From: Bacteroidetes bacterium GWC2_46_850
GTDB taxonomy: Bacteria > Bacteroidota > Bacteroidia > Bacteroidales > Dysgonomonadaceae
Direction of reading: 5' to 3'
Assembly (NCBI GenBank): GCA_001768325.1
Contig: MENQ01000018.1
Coordinates: forward strand, 1-63,195
Length of the DNA stretch: 63,195 nt
Shown here: in pieces, positions 26,023-35,089 of the stretch
How the letters are laid out: each line of letters opens with the position of its first letter
Position numbering within the stretch: the stretch's first letter is position 1
Program-made: the position numbers and the translations under genes
The notes under the pieces: generated by a model
Told to the model about the DNA's origin: nothing
Seen by the model: only the letters and a program-made list of their open reading frames with translations
Database searches by the model: none

Positions 26023-26646
26023 ATGCTTACTGCCATCATACAAAAAGTTAAAACAAACCCGGTTCTTAAACAACGCATGTTGTTTTATATGATGCATCCG
26101 GTGAAAACCCGTCCCCGTTTTTGGTTACGCTGTTTGCAATTCTGGTATATAAAAAAGGGAAAGAAATCGGTTATTTACAGGAGTGTGCGGAAAGATATTG
26201 TTCCCTTCCATGTCTTTAGCATGGGCAGCTCCTCGGTGATTGAGGATTATGCGATTGTTAACAACGCGGTGGGTGATGTTGTGATCGGAAATCGTACCCG
26301 GATAGGCTTAGGAAATACGATCATCGGGCCGGTGACGATCGGGAATAAAGTGAACCTGGCACAAAATGTAGTCATATCGGGATTGAACCATCATTATGAA
26401 GATGTCGGCATGGCTATTGCAGAACAGGGTGTTCATACTATGCCGGTTATAATTGAGGATGATGTGTGGATAGGCGCCAACAGTGTTATACTGCCTGGTA
26501 CAATGATTGGTGAACATGTGGTGATTGGTGCAGGAAGCGTGGTTACTAAGGACGTGCCTGCATATAGTCTTGCTGTGGGAAACCCTGCCAGCGTGGTAAA
26601 ACAATATGATATAGAGAATAAACAATGGATCAGGATAAGCAAATAA
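26023..26646 (+). CDS. Hexapeptide-repeat (LbH) acyltransferase
   Basis: The protein has 207 residues. Left-handed beta-helix repeats run from about residue 65 to 190 (SSVIEDYAIVNNAVGDVVIG, GNTIIGPVTIGNKVNLAQNV, GANSVILPGTMIGEHVVIGAG). A loop with His residues (SGLNHHYEDVG) interrupts the helix and probably holds the catalytic His, as in LacA/WbbJ-type acetyltransferases. DVPAYSLAVGNPA closes the family pattern. It likely O-acetylates a sugar of the EPS repeat from acetyl-CoA. The next gene starts 22 bp before its stop. Confidence 0.88.
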   Translation: MLTAIIQKVKTNPVLKQRMLFYMMHPVKTRPRFWLRCLQFWYIKKGKKSVIYRSVRKDIVPFHVFSMGSSSVIEDYAIVNNAVGDVVIGNRTRIGLGNTIIGPVTIGNKVNLAQNVVISGLNHHYEDVGMAIAEQGVHTMPVIIEDDVWIGANSVILPGTMIGEHVVIGAGSVVTKDVPAYSLAVGNPASVVKQYDIENKQWIRISK

Positions 26647-27626
26647 GTAAACCCAGGGTCAGCGTGATCATCCCGGTTTATAATACGGAGGCGTATGTGG
26701 AGGAGGCCGTACGCTCTATCATGAACCAGACATTTCGGGATCTCGAGATCATTATTGTTGACGATGGGTCAACCGACAACAGTTTGACCGTCATAAAAAA
26801 ACTGGCGATAGAAGATAATCGGATAGCATATTATCCACAAACGAACCAAGGCCAATCCGTGGCCCGGAATGTAGGAATTGAAAAAGCGAGGGGCGAATAC
26901 ATCTATTTCATGGACAGTGATGATGTGCTTGAGGAGGAGGCATTCGCAAGTTGTGTGGAAATGGTTGCATGGGAAAAACTGGACTTCGTGCTTTTTAACG
27001 CCGAAATTTTGAACGAACATGATTGCTTCGATCTCCGTTTCGACTACAAAAAACCCCGACTAGACGAGCATGTGGTTTATTCCGGCAAATCAATGATTTC
27101 CGAGATGTTGAAACAAAAGACTTACAGGTGTTCTCCTTGCATTCATTTTATCAGTTTGAAGACCATAAACTCTTTAGCATTGCGTTTTTACCCCGGAATT
27201 ATTCATGAGGACGAGCTTTTCACCGCGCTTCTGTATATACAGTCTCCGCGGACAGCATATATCCCGAAAACCTTTTTTAAACGCCGGTTTAGGGCTGGTT
27301 CGGTAATGACTTCAACCTATTCGTTAAGAAATGTGGAGTGTTATTCGGTTGTGGCAGAGCAGCTTATCAATTTCGCTAAAAAAAAGGACCCGGATACCCG
27401 AAAATTGATTTACAGGATACTGTCTTATATTTTAGATCCAAATATATACCGGGTTAATAGTTTCTCTTTCAGAGAAAGAAGTACTGTTTTGCTGAAGTGC
27501 ATTGAAAAAAAAATGATCAGATTTATTTCAATGAAGACATGTGTCGTCCTCCTCTTTCCGTGGACAATCAGGCTTAAAGGTTCTTTCAGGAGTAGGGGTG
27601 ACAGACCGGGGTCTTGCTTTCAATGA
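26625..27626 (+). CDS. Glycosyltransferase family 2
   Basis: The protein has 333 residues. The GT-A signature is complete: VSVIIPVYNTEAYVEEA, IIIVDDGSTDNS, NQGQSVARNVGIEKA and YIYFMDSDDVLEE (DxD). The C-terminal part (HEDELFTALLYIQ, YIPKTFFKRRFRAGSVM) is typical of capsule GT2 enzymes of the WcaA/EpsJ group. It overlaps the acyltransferase gene by 22 bp. After the stop, the same frame stays open for a further 22 codons with a hydrophobic composition, without clear meaning. Donor and linkage cannot be read. Confidence 0.9.
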   Translation: MDQDKQISKPRVSVIIPVYNTEAYVEEAVRSIMNQTFRDLEIIIVDDGSTDNSLTVIKKLAIEDNRIAYYPQTNQGQSVARNVGIEKARGEYIYFMDSDDVLEEEAFASCVEMVAWEKLDFVLFNAEILNEHDCFDLRFDYKKPRLDEHVVYSGKSMISEMLKQKTYRCSPCIHFISLKTINSLALRFYPGIIHEDELFTALLYIQSPRTAYIPKTFFKRRFRAGSVMTSTYSLRNVECYSVVAEQLINFAKKKDPDTRKLIYRILSYILDPNIYRVNSFSFRERSTVLLKCIEKKMIRFISMKTCVVLLFPWTIRLKGSFRSRGDRPGSCFQ

Positions 27627-27719
27627 GTACAAATTATGATGGTGCTTTATTTGGCTCATTTTTTTGTTATTTTTTATGCGGGTGACAATTATTAACAGAT
27701 TCAACTTGCGGATTGTTCC

Positions 27720-28862
27720 ATGAAAATAGGAATTCTTACACAACCATTGCAATATAATTACGGGGGGCTTCTTCAGGCATTCGCTTTGAGCATTCAATTA
27801 AAATCATTGGGGCATGATCCCCTAATTATTAACAGGGAGCGAAGCAGGCCTTCATGGCTCCGGTACAAGGGATATGTTCTTAAAAATAGTATTTTAAAGA
27901 ATAAATCGGTACTCCGATTACTCTTGAACAAATACCAAAGGAGCATAATCACGAGAGAAACAGAAGCATTTAAAAAGGAATATCTTCCGAACCGAACGAA
28001 ATTGTTTACAAAAGACCGGGATATGTACCGATTAAACAAAATGGGGTTTGATGCATACATTGTGGGTAGCGACCAGTGTTGGAGACCCCGGTATTCACCC
28101 AATATCAGGAATTATTTCCTTGACTTTGCTTCTAATCAAAAAGATGTGAAACGGATAGCTTATGCTGCCTCTTTTGGTGTGGAAGAATGGGAATTTAATG
28201 AAGAGGATACACGAGTGTGCAGAGATCTTTTGTCCTCTTTTGATGCGATTGGAGTCAGAGAAGACACAGGGAGGGGTTTAGTTTTCCGGTACCTGGGGAG
28301 GCAGGATGCCGTTCATTTGATTGATCCCACTATGCTGCTTACGGCAGATCAGTATCGAGATATCATTGACCGGGAAAACCGGGTGTCATCCGATGGTCAT
28401 TTGTTTCTTTATCTTTTAGATAGGAATGATCACAAAGACCGGCTTGTACAGGATATGGCCAAAAAGACGAACCTGGTATCTTATGACAGCATGCCCCGAA
28501 AACGGTTGGGAGTAGATGACGTGACCAATACCAATGCTGCAGAGTTTGCATTCATCTCTCCTGTTCAGTGGTTAAGAGGTCTTCAGGGGGCGGCGTTTGT
28601 GATTACGGATTCGTTTCACGGTACAGTCTTTTCCATTCTTTTCAACGTGCCTTTCATTACCATAGGGAATGAGAAGAGGGGCATGTCCAGGTTTACCTCT
28701 CTGCTGAAGATGTTTGGCTTGGAGAGTAGGTTGCTTATGAATCCCTCTTGCAATGAGATCCAGAATATTGATTTTGACGATATAGATTGGACTGAGGTAA
28801 ATAATATTCTCGATAGAGAAAGAAGCAAAGCGATTTCTTTTCTAAAGAGTAATTTAAATTAA
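27720..28862 (+). CDS. Polysaccharide pyruvyl transferase-family protein
   Basis: The protein has 380 residues. The family pattern is clear: MKIGILTQPLQYNYGGLLQA at the start, AYIVGSDQCWRPRYSPN, KRIAYAASFGV, and ITDSFHGTVFSILFNVPF near the C-terminus. Members add ketal pyruvate from phosphoenolpyruvate to sugars, giving the polymer negative charge; others are only related in fold. The gene sits 93 bp after the GT2 gene, with no promoter box seen between them. Confidence 0.88.
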   Translation: MKIGILTQPLQYNYGGLLQAFALSIQLKSLGHDPLIINRERSRPSWLRYKGYVLKNSILKNKSVLRLLLNKYQRSIITRETEAFKKEYLPNRTKLFTKDRDMYRLNKMGFDAYIVGSDQCWRPRYSPNIRNYFLDFASNQKDVKRIAYAASFGVEEWEFNEEDTRVCRDLLSSFDAIGVREDTGRGLVFRYLGRQDAVHLIDPTMLLTADQYRDIIDRENRVSSDGHLFLYLLDRNDHKDRLVQDMAKKTNLVSYDSMPRKRLGVDDVTNTNAAEFAFISPVQWLRGLQGAAFVITDSFHGTVFSILFNVPFITIGNEKRGMSRFTSLLKMFGLESRLLMNPSCNEIQNIDFDDIDWTEVNNILDRERSKAISFLKSNLN

Positions 28863-28925
28863 GCAATTTTCTCTACTATGGATGTATATTCCCGTAAGTA
28901 GATTGATCGTACATTTTTATCTTGA

Positions 28926-30485
28926 TTGAAATTGGAAAAAGAAGAATTACAAATACAAAACGCGTTGAACAACAAGCGCATTGCTAAAAATACGATGATG
29001 CTTTACTTCAGGATGATACTAACCCTATTGGTCAGCCTGTACACGTCTCGCCTGATCTTGAATATCCTGGGAGTGGAGGATTACGGTATCAACAATGTGG
29101 TGGGCGGGGTTGTAACGATGTTTGCTTTCTTTAATAGCGCCATGTCATCCGCCACCCAGCGATTTCTTTCCTTCGAGATAGGAAAAGGAGATACTCCGCA
29201 AATTCGGAAAACCTTTAATGCCGCACTCATCATCCATATCGGAATCGCTATTCTTGTATTCATTCTTGCAGAGACAATCGGTTTATGGTTCGTAAAGAGA
29301 TACCTGGTAATACCTACCGGAAGAATGGAAGCGGCTCTTTGGATTTATCATTTTTCAGTTCTTTCGTTTTTAGTGACAATTGTGCAGGTGCCTTATAACG
29401 CCTTGATCATATCTCATGAAAGAATGAATGTATACGCATACATCAGTATACTGGAGGTGTGCCTAAAATTATTCATTGTTTTTATGTTGACCGCGATATC
29501 CGTTGATAAATTGAAGTTGTATGGGCTGCTACATTTTTGCGTTGTGTTTTTTATCGCGAGCATATTCAGAATCTATACACGGCGGCATTTCGAAGAATCC
29601 AGGTTCATGATGGTGAGAGATAAACAGTTATATCGGATAGTATTTTCCTTCTCTGCATGGAATCTCTTGGGGAACTTCGCCGTGATTCTGAAAGGACAGG
29701 GCGTGAATATTCTTCTTAATCTTTTTTATGGGCCTGTTGTAAACGCTGCAAGAGGGATAGCTTATCAGGTGCAAGGAGCGTTGTACGGTTTTGTTCAAAA
29801 TTTTCAAGTCGCGATGAAACCCCAAATTATTAAGTCATACGCGACCGATAATTTTGAATACATGCATCAACTCATTTTTAGAGGAACAAAATTTTCTTTT
29901 TATTTGCTATTCGGCTTGTCTTTGCCCATTATGTTGGAACCCGAAATTATCCTCAAGCTCTGGCTTAAAACAGTGCCTGACTATTCAGCGATATTTCTTC
30001 AATTGCTACTGGTTGATATAATAATTGAAAGCATATCCGGTCCATTGGTTGCCTCTGTTCATGCTTCCGGAAAAATCAAATTATATCAAATCATTGTTGG
30101 CACCCTCTTCCTGTTAAATTTGCCTGTCTCCTATCTTTTCCTGAAGAGAGGATATCAACCCGAAATAACGATGTATGTGAGCATTATTATTACAACATTA
30201 ACTTTTGTTTTTCGTGTGTTCACAGCTAGTAAACTGGTGTATTTCAGCAAAAAGAATTATTTCAGGAAAGTGATGATCCCTATACTGTTGGTTGCGGTTG
30301 TCTCAATGATACCCCCGCTGTGGATTCAGTATCATCATGAAGCAGGAGGGACAAGGTCTATCTTGGTGATGCTCTCTTCTGTTTTAACTTTTATACTGGC
30401 TGTCTGTTTTATCGGTACAAACAGAGTAGAGAAGGATTTTCTAAAGAGTAACGTATTGTCAAAAATAATAAAACGCCCGCGATGA
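28926..30485 (+). CDS. Polysaccharide flippase (Wzx/MATE-like)
   Basis: The protein has 519 residues and about 12-14 membrane helices, in the polysaccharide transporter family that moves undecaprenyl-linked repeats across the inner membrane. Typical are the start RIAKNTMMLYFRMILTLLVS with LYTSRLILNILGVEDYGINN, and SATQRFLSFEIG. The start appears to be TTG: an in-frame TGA lies directly upstream (28923-28925), the next in-frame start options are TTG 28932 and ATG 28995, and conserved residues already begin before 28995. The next gene overlaps by 4 bp. Confidence 0.88.
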   Translation: MKLEKEELQIQNALNNKRIAKNTMMLYFRMILTLLVSLYTSRLILNILGVEDYGINNVVGGVVTMFAFFNSAMSSATQRFLSFEIGKGDTPQIRKTFNAALIIHIGIAILVFILAETIGLWFVKRYLVIPTGRMEAALWIYHFSVLSFLVTIVQVPYNALIISHERMNVYAYISILEVCLKLFIVFMLTAISVDKLKLYGLLHFCVVFFIASIFRIYTRRHFEESRFMMVRDKQLYRIVFSFSAWNLLGNFAVILKGQGVNILLNLFYGPVVNAARGIAYQVQGALYGFVQNFQVAMKPQIIKSYATDNFEYMHQLIFRGTKFSFYLLFGLSLPIMLEPEIILKLWLKTVPDYSAIFLQLLLVDIIIESISGPLVASVHASGKIKLYQIIVGTLFLLNLPVSYLFLKRGYQPEITMYVSIIITTLTFVFRVFTASKLVYFSKKNYFRKVMIPILLVAVVSMIPPLWIQYHHEAGGTRSILVMLSSVLTFILAVCFIGTNRVEKDFLKSNVLSKIIKRPR

Positions 30486-31642
30486 TTCTTGTTTATATAT
30501 TACTGCTGCTTTCGGTATTGCTCAATCTGTTGTTTTTTATATTTGATGTAATGCCCTACTTGGCTCCTGCCCTTGAAAAAAGATTCAAAAAACAAACATC
30601 AATAGGAGTTAACACGATCGAAATTGAAAAACGAGTCGTGAATGCTTCCCTCGCGACCATTCAAAGAAAAAAATCGATTATGACGTGGAGCGCTGAGAAC
30701 CTATATTTAACGCTTCAATCGATACATAGACATAGAGCCAGCGTGGGAAGAGAGTTCAAAAATTATAATTATCCAAGAGCTTACCTGATGTATGGCATCT
30801 CGACTTATTTAATTAAATCAGGAGATGAAGCGAGGCTTAACGAGCTAAAACATTATTTTGACAAGCATTATATTTTTAACACAGGGCAGCCTCGCTTTCA
30901 CGTTAACAAGGTAGACCAGGCAATATTTGGTATCGTTGCCATTCATCTTTTTACTGTGTATGAAGAGAATAAATACAGGGTTTTTGCAAACAGTATCTTT
31001 GACTTCATTCATGCAAACTATTCGAAGAACAAGATCGTGTTGTACCGCGAAAATACAATGAATGAACTGAATGATACCATAGGAATGATCGTTCCCTTTC
31101 TTGTGAAGTATTACCAGTTTGCGGGGAATCAGCTGGCTTTGGAAATAGCAAGAAACCAGCTGTCCTTCTTTATTGAACATGGTACGGATAGAGAAACCTA
31201 CTTGCCCTCCCATGGAATTCACACGATTACCCGGATCAAGGTCGGATCCAGCAATTGGGGAAGGGGTATCGGATGGTATTTCATAGGATTGAAAGATTTT
31301 CACGAGGTAAGCGGTGAATTTGAAGCGCAGTATCTCGGGCTATGCAATACGGTGAGGAAGTTAAAGAACAAAGAAGGGTTGTGGGATCAATTCCCGGGGA
31401 GTGATGATACATTTGATGCAAGTTCCACTACTTTGATTATCTATTCGTTACCCCAAAAAGAATATAATTCGGAGAAACTGTTAAAGCAATTAAGTAAGTA
31501 CATTTCCAAAGAGGGCTTTATATTACAAACCTCCGGGGATACGGAGAGGCCTAATTTGTATTCAAGGGCATTTGGTAAGAGTGAATTGTCACAAGGGGTA
31601 TTATTGCTCATTCTGAGCAAGTATAAACATGAAGTCAGGTAG
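30482..31642 (+). CDS. Membrane-anchored GH88/GH105-like (alpha/alpha)6-barrel protein
   Basis: The protein has 386 residues. One N-terminal membrane segment (about 2-25) is followed by a six-hairpin barrel. The motifs resemble unsaturated uronyl hydrolases: VDQAIFGIVAIH (Asp145), ELNDTIGMIVPFLVKYY (Asp198 as likely catalytic acid) and SSNWGRGIGWYFIGL. Enzymes of this family cleave the unsaturated uronic acid left by lyases. Inside an EPS synthesis operon, a role in trimming or editing the polymer is an inference; a non-catalytic or biosynthetic role is possible. It overlaps the flippase gene by 4 bp and touches the GT4 gene. Confidence 0.6.
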   Translation: MILVYILLLLSVLLNLLFFIFDVMPYLAPALEKRFKKQTSIGVNTIEIEKRVVNASLATIQRKKSIMTWSAENLYLTLQSIHRHRASVGREFKNYNYPRAYLMYGISTYLIKSGDEARLNELKHYFDKHYIFNTGQPRFHVNKVDQAIFGIVAIHLFTVYEENKYRVFANSIFDFIHANYSKNKIVLYRENTMNELNDTIGMIVPFLVKYYQFAGNQLALEIARNQLSFFIEHGTDRETYLPSHGIHTITRIKVGSSNWGRGIGWYFIGLKDFHEVSGEFEAQYLGLCNTVRKLKNKEGLWDQFPGSDDTFDASSTTLIIYSLPQKEYNSEKLLKQLSKYISKEGFILQTSGDTERPNLYSRAFGKSELSQGVLLLILSKYKHEVR

Positions 31643-32803
31643 ATGAAGAGTGTATTGTTTTTGTCATTCAGTGGCTACTACGAGCACAACGGTATCAGCA
31701 AGAAAAAATTAGCCCAGATCAAGGGGTTGGAAGAATGCGGATGTGATGTTACCAACTGCTATTACATGGTTGATTCGGACACTGGCCATCGTCTATGGAT
31801 GGCAGATGGCAGCATCGTGATCGATCTGGGAACAGGCCTTGGAGGAAAAGTAAGAAAAAGAATCGACTACAATCCTATCTTAACCTATATTAAACGGGAA
31901 CGAATCTCTTTCGTATACATGAGATCGGAACATAATGCCAGTCCTTTCCTGATCAGTTTCGTTAGGCGGTTAAGGAATAACGGTGTCAAGATAGTGATGG
32001 AAATTCCCACTTATCCTTATGATCAAGAGTACGATACATTCAAGGGGAAATGTTTGTTGTTTGCTGATAAGATATGTAGAAAAAGCTTGGCAAAGCAATT
32101 AAATGCAATTGTTACATTTTCGAACGAACCGGCTATCTTTGGACAACGTACTATCAGGATATCCAATGGAATTGACTTTGATTCGATCCGGTTAAAACAA
32201 CAGGCTAACGGCAAATCCAACGAGATGCACTTGATTGCTGTGGCTGAAATCCATTATTGGCATGGTTGGGATCGGATCGTGGTTGGACTCGCTGATTATT
32301 ATAAGTCTTACAAGCATAACGCCTGCAAAGTATGTCTCCATATAGTGGGTGAGTTTAGTGGCGAACGGGAGAGAAATGAAATAATGCCCTTGATTGTTGA
32401 AAATCAATTGAATAATTATGTAACTTTACACGGTAAATTATTTGGGAAAGAGTTGGATGAAATCTTCGATCGGGCAGACGTGGGTGTGGGCAGCTTGGCC
32501 CGGCACCGTAGCAATATTACCCGTATCAAAACACTCAAAAATAGAGAATATGCTGCTCGTGGAATCCCATTCATATACTCAGAAATAGATGATGATTTTG
32601 AAGAGATGCCTTATATCATGAAAATACCGGCCGATGAATCGCCGGTAGACATCCATCAAGTCATAAATTTCTACAACCGCATCACGATGAATAAGGAAGA
32701 AATCCGAAATTCGGTGCGTCATCTCTCCTGGAAAAACCAGATGAAGAAAGTATTGGACTCAATTGATATTGCCGTTTATGAAAACAAGAACTCCCTTAGA
32801 TAG
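31643..32803 (+). CDS. Glycosyltransferase family 4-like protein
   Basis: The protein has 386 residues and a GT-B layout. The N-terminal half has FSGYYEHNGISKKKLAQIKG and YMRSEHNASPFLI; the hinge is near IVTFSNEP and IRISNGIDFDSI; the C-terminal half has LIAVAEIHYWHGWDRI, LHIVGEF and TRIKTLKNREYAARGIPF. The last replaces the usual ExxGxxxxE signature, so it is a divergent member. It starts at the base after the previous stop and overlaps the methyltransferase gene by 26 bp. Confidence 0.82.
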   Translation: MKSVLFLSFSGYYEHNGISKKKLAQIKGLEECGCDVTNCYYMVDSDTGHRLWMADGSIVIDLGTGLGGKVRKRIDYNPILTYIKRERISFVYMRSEHNASPFLISFVRRLRNNGVKIVMEIPTYPYDQEYDTFKGKCLLFADKICRKSLAKQLNAIVTFSNEPAIFGQRTIRISNGIDFDSIRLKQQANGKSNEMHLIAVAEIHYWHGWDRIVVGLADYYKSYKHNACKVCLHIVGEFSGERERNEIMPLIVENQLNNYVTLHGKLFGKELDEIFDRADVGVGSLARHRSNITRIKTLKNREYAARGIPFIYSEIDDDFEEMPYIMKIPADESPVDIHQVINFYNRITMNKEEIRNSVRHLSWKNQMKKVLDSIDIAVYENKNSLR

Positions 32804-33551
32804 AAGAGATTTAAGGATAAAGAAGGGTGACAGGGTGCTGGAAATTGGTTCCGGGCATAATCCCTCATACAGATCGAATGTAATCGTTGAAAAATTTATC
32901 GATAACAACTACCATCGATCAGGAGATGTGAAGCTATATCCTCATCAGACCTTTGTAAATGCGGATGGAGAGTGTTTACCTTTTAGAGACAAGGAGTTCG
33001 ATTACGTGATTTGCAATCAGGTATTGGAGCATGTGGATGATCCTGTCAAATTCATTCAGGAACAATGCAGGGTGGCTAAAAGGGGATATGTGGAGACTCC
33101 CTCCCTGATAGGGGAATTCTTATTCCCAAAAGCTTCTCACAAATGGGTTATTCTGGATATTGACGATACACTGGTGCTATTTGAAAAAACAAGAATGCCG
33201 GGAAATTACGGAAATAATTATGGGGAGCTGTTCCTTAATTATCTTCCATATCACTCTTTACCATACAAACTGCTCTGGTTGACAGAATCGGGTCTGATGT
33301 TGAACAAATACGAATGGAAAGACGAAATTAATATTATCGTGAACCCTGATGACAGTTATTACAAATCTTTTTTCCTGGAGAAATGGGACAGGGCAATGAC
33401 GGAAAAGATATTTCCGCCACGTTCCCTGTCAACGGAAACCCGTCGTTTTTTCAAGGCTTTGTTGCACACATTGCAGGGAAAGATTGAGTCTAATTTATAC
33501 CATCGTGACCCACTAAATATGGAAGAATATAGGAAAATGAAAAATCTTTAA
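32778..33551 (+). CDS. Class I SAM-dependent methyltransferase
   Basis: The protein has 257 residues. Motif I is DRVLEIGSGHNPS, the acidic motif is FVNADGECLPFRDKEFDYV and motif IV is ICNQVLEHVDDPVKF, as in the Methyltransf_11 group. Its C-terminal 120 residues (YELKEWKD-like, here NKYEWKDEINIIV) are an extension typical of methyltransferases in polysaccharide loci. It may methylate a sugar hydroxyl of the EPS. ATG 32778 is chosen over an in-frame TTG at 32763. It overlaps the GT4 gene by 26 bp. Confidence 0.85.
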   Translation: MKTRTPLDRRDLRIKKGDRVLEIGSGHNPSYRSNVIVEKFIDNNYHRSGDVKLYPHQTFVNADGECLPFRDKEFDYVICNQVLEHVDDPVKFIQEQCRVAKRGYVETPSLIGEFLFPKASHKWVILDIDDTLVLFEKTRMPGNYGNNYGELFLNYLPYHSLPYKLLWLTESGLMLNKYEWKDEINIIVNPDDSYYKSFFLEKWDRAMTEKIFPPRSLSTETRRFFKALLHTLQGKIESNLYHRDPLNMEEYRKMKNL

Positions 33552-33621
33552 ATAAATAAGTCATTCTTTGAGACAAGATTTATGATAAGCATACGTAATA
33601 ACTTAACTAAATATTTTCAAT

Positions 33622-35064
33622 ATGAGAAAAAGAGGACTTTATCTGTTGTTATTATTGATTTTGTTTTTAATATCCTGCATAGACAAAGATGTGTATCAGG
33701 GAAACATCGATCATAACAAAAACCCTGAATATGTAAGATATTTATATCCGTATGGGAATGAAATTCACGACGTCGTGGCGAAAATAACCCTGGAGATGAA
33801 TAGCGAAGTGGACGCGGAAAAGATAAATGCCGACATCCCTTTTCTAAAATACAATAAGTCATGGTTGTTCATGCTCACACAGGATGATTGTAAGCATGGT
33901 GCATATAGCACTACCTGGGCGGCAATTAACGGGAAACCACTTTCCAATAATCCTGATTACTATTACAATGCTGAACAGCTTGCCGTTGGAGATTTGCCTC
34001 CCGATGTCTTCTCCTTCAATAAAACGCTAGGGAGTACGGATGGAACAGGACGTGAAGTGAGGTTTGCCTTTACTACGACTTTGATACCGGAAGAGCCGTG
34101 GATGGATGCAGAAGCAAATGTAAATAAGGGGTATACCAAAGATTATTATCGCTTCCATATGAAATCGGGATTAACCTGGAATAATGTATCGGAAATGCTG
34201 GCGTATGGTTCGGGGATTGCCTTTCACGATGTAATAACGAAAGCAGTTAGCAGGGAGGACTCCATCTTAAAGCATTATGCGCTTTCCCAGCAAATTATAT
34301 TGAATAAACTATCGGGAAGAGGGTGTAAAACCCTGGCTGAACCAAATGGGAATAAAACTTATCCCAGAGCAGCTCTTGATTATCCCGCCATCCAGATTAT
34401 GACCGCACAAAATGAGGTACCACCTCCTGAATTGAAACGTTTATACCCGTTTCAGGTAGTTTCGGATTTGAATAAAAGTATGCTCCAGCGAGCATTCTAT
34501 GATTCTCCCTATGATATTGTATCTAAAATAGAAGCTCAATTAAGGAAAGATAAACAAGAAAGAGAGGCAATTCACATCGGCGTACACGGAACCTATGTAA
34601 ATTTTGCTCAGTTTCTTCTTTGGTTAAACAACACGTATGGAAAAGAGGGGGATGACTCGGTCTGGTTCCCGTCCCTGGAGGAATATTACGAGTATAATTA
34701 CTACCGGGTGCATGGCACTATTACAAAAGAGGTTCATGATAATATTGTTCAATTAACCATATTCTTGCCTTCGGCGCCCTATTTTTATTATCCTTCTACC
34801 ACGGTGAACCTATCGGGAATAAAAGAGGAACAAATTAAATCAATCGTCACCAATGATGCAGTAACCGGGCTATCGTATGGTAGTCACGAGGATGGCCTGA
34901 TGCTGAATATCGACTGTCGCAAGTTCTTGGCAGAACATGCCACCCATTTTGTTGAAAAATATGAATTATTTCGCTCCTCGTCGAATAAAAACGACGCGCG
35001 CTATTTTGTAAATATGTTGAAAGAATCCGAAACGAAAACAAAATTATTACAACGGATTGAATAA
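33622..35064 (+). CDS. Lipoprotein with NodB-like deacetylase features
   Basis: The protein has 480 residues with a lipoprotein signal (LFLISC, Cys19). The region NKSWLFMLTQDDCKHGAYS contains a TQDD element similar to the TFDD motif of NodB-type polysaccharide deacetylases, and a GSGIAFHDV segment may carry the metal His. Later segments such as FPSLEEYYEYNYYR are unfamiliar. The place in the EPS operon, with 70 bp before and 25 bp after, suits an extracytoplasmic enzyme that modifies the polymer. Without an alignment I cannot confirm the catalytic residues, so function is tentative. Confidence 0.55.
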   Translation: MRKRGLYLLLLLILFLISCIDKDVYQGNIDHNKNPEYVRYLYPYGNEIHDVVAKITLEMNSEVDAEKINADIPFLKYNKSWLFMLTQDDCKHGAYSTTWAAINGKPLSNNPDYYYNAEQLAVGDLPPDVFSFNKTLGSTDGTGREVRFAFTTTLIPEEPWMDAEANVNKGYTKDYYRFHMKSGLTWNNVSEMLAYGSGIAFHDVITKAVSREDSILKHYALSQQIILNKLSGRGCKTLAEPNGNKTYPRAALDYPAIQIMTAQNEVPPPELKRLYPFQVVSDLNKSMLQRAFYDSPYDIVSKIEAQLRKDKQEREAIHIGVHGTYVNFAQFLLWLNNTYGKEGDDSVWFPSLEEYYEYNYYRVHGTITKEVHDNIVQLTIFLPSAPYFYYPSTTVNLSGIKEEQIKSIVTNDAVTGLSYGSHEDGLMLNIDCRKFLAEHATHFVEKYELFRSSSNKNDARYFVNMLKESETKTKLLQRIE

Positions 35065-35089
35065 TTATATATGAATTAAAATTTCACTT

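Noticed and set aside
27636-27695. Small hydrophobic reading frame between GT2 and pyruvyl transferase genes
   Set aside because: Only 19 codons in AT-rich DNA, in frame with the preceding gene after its stop; no evidence that it is translated.
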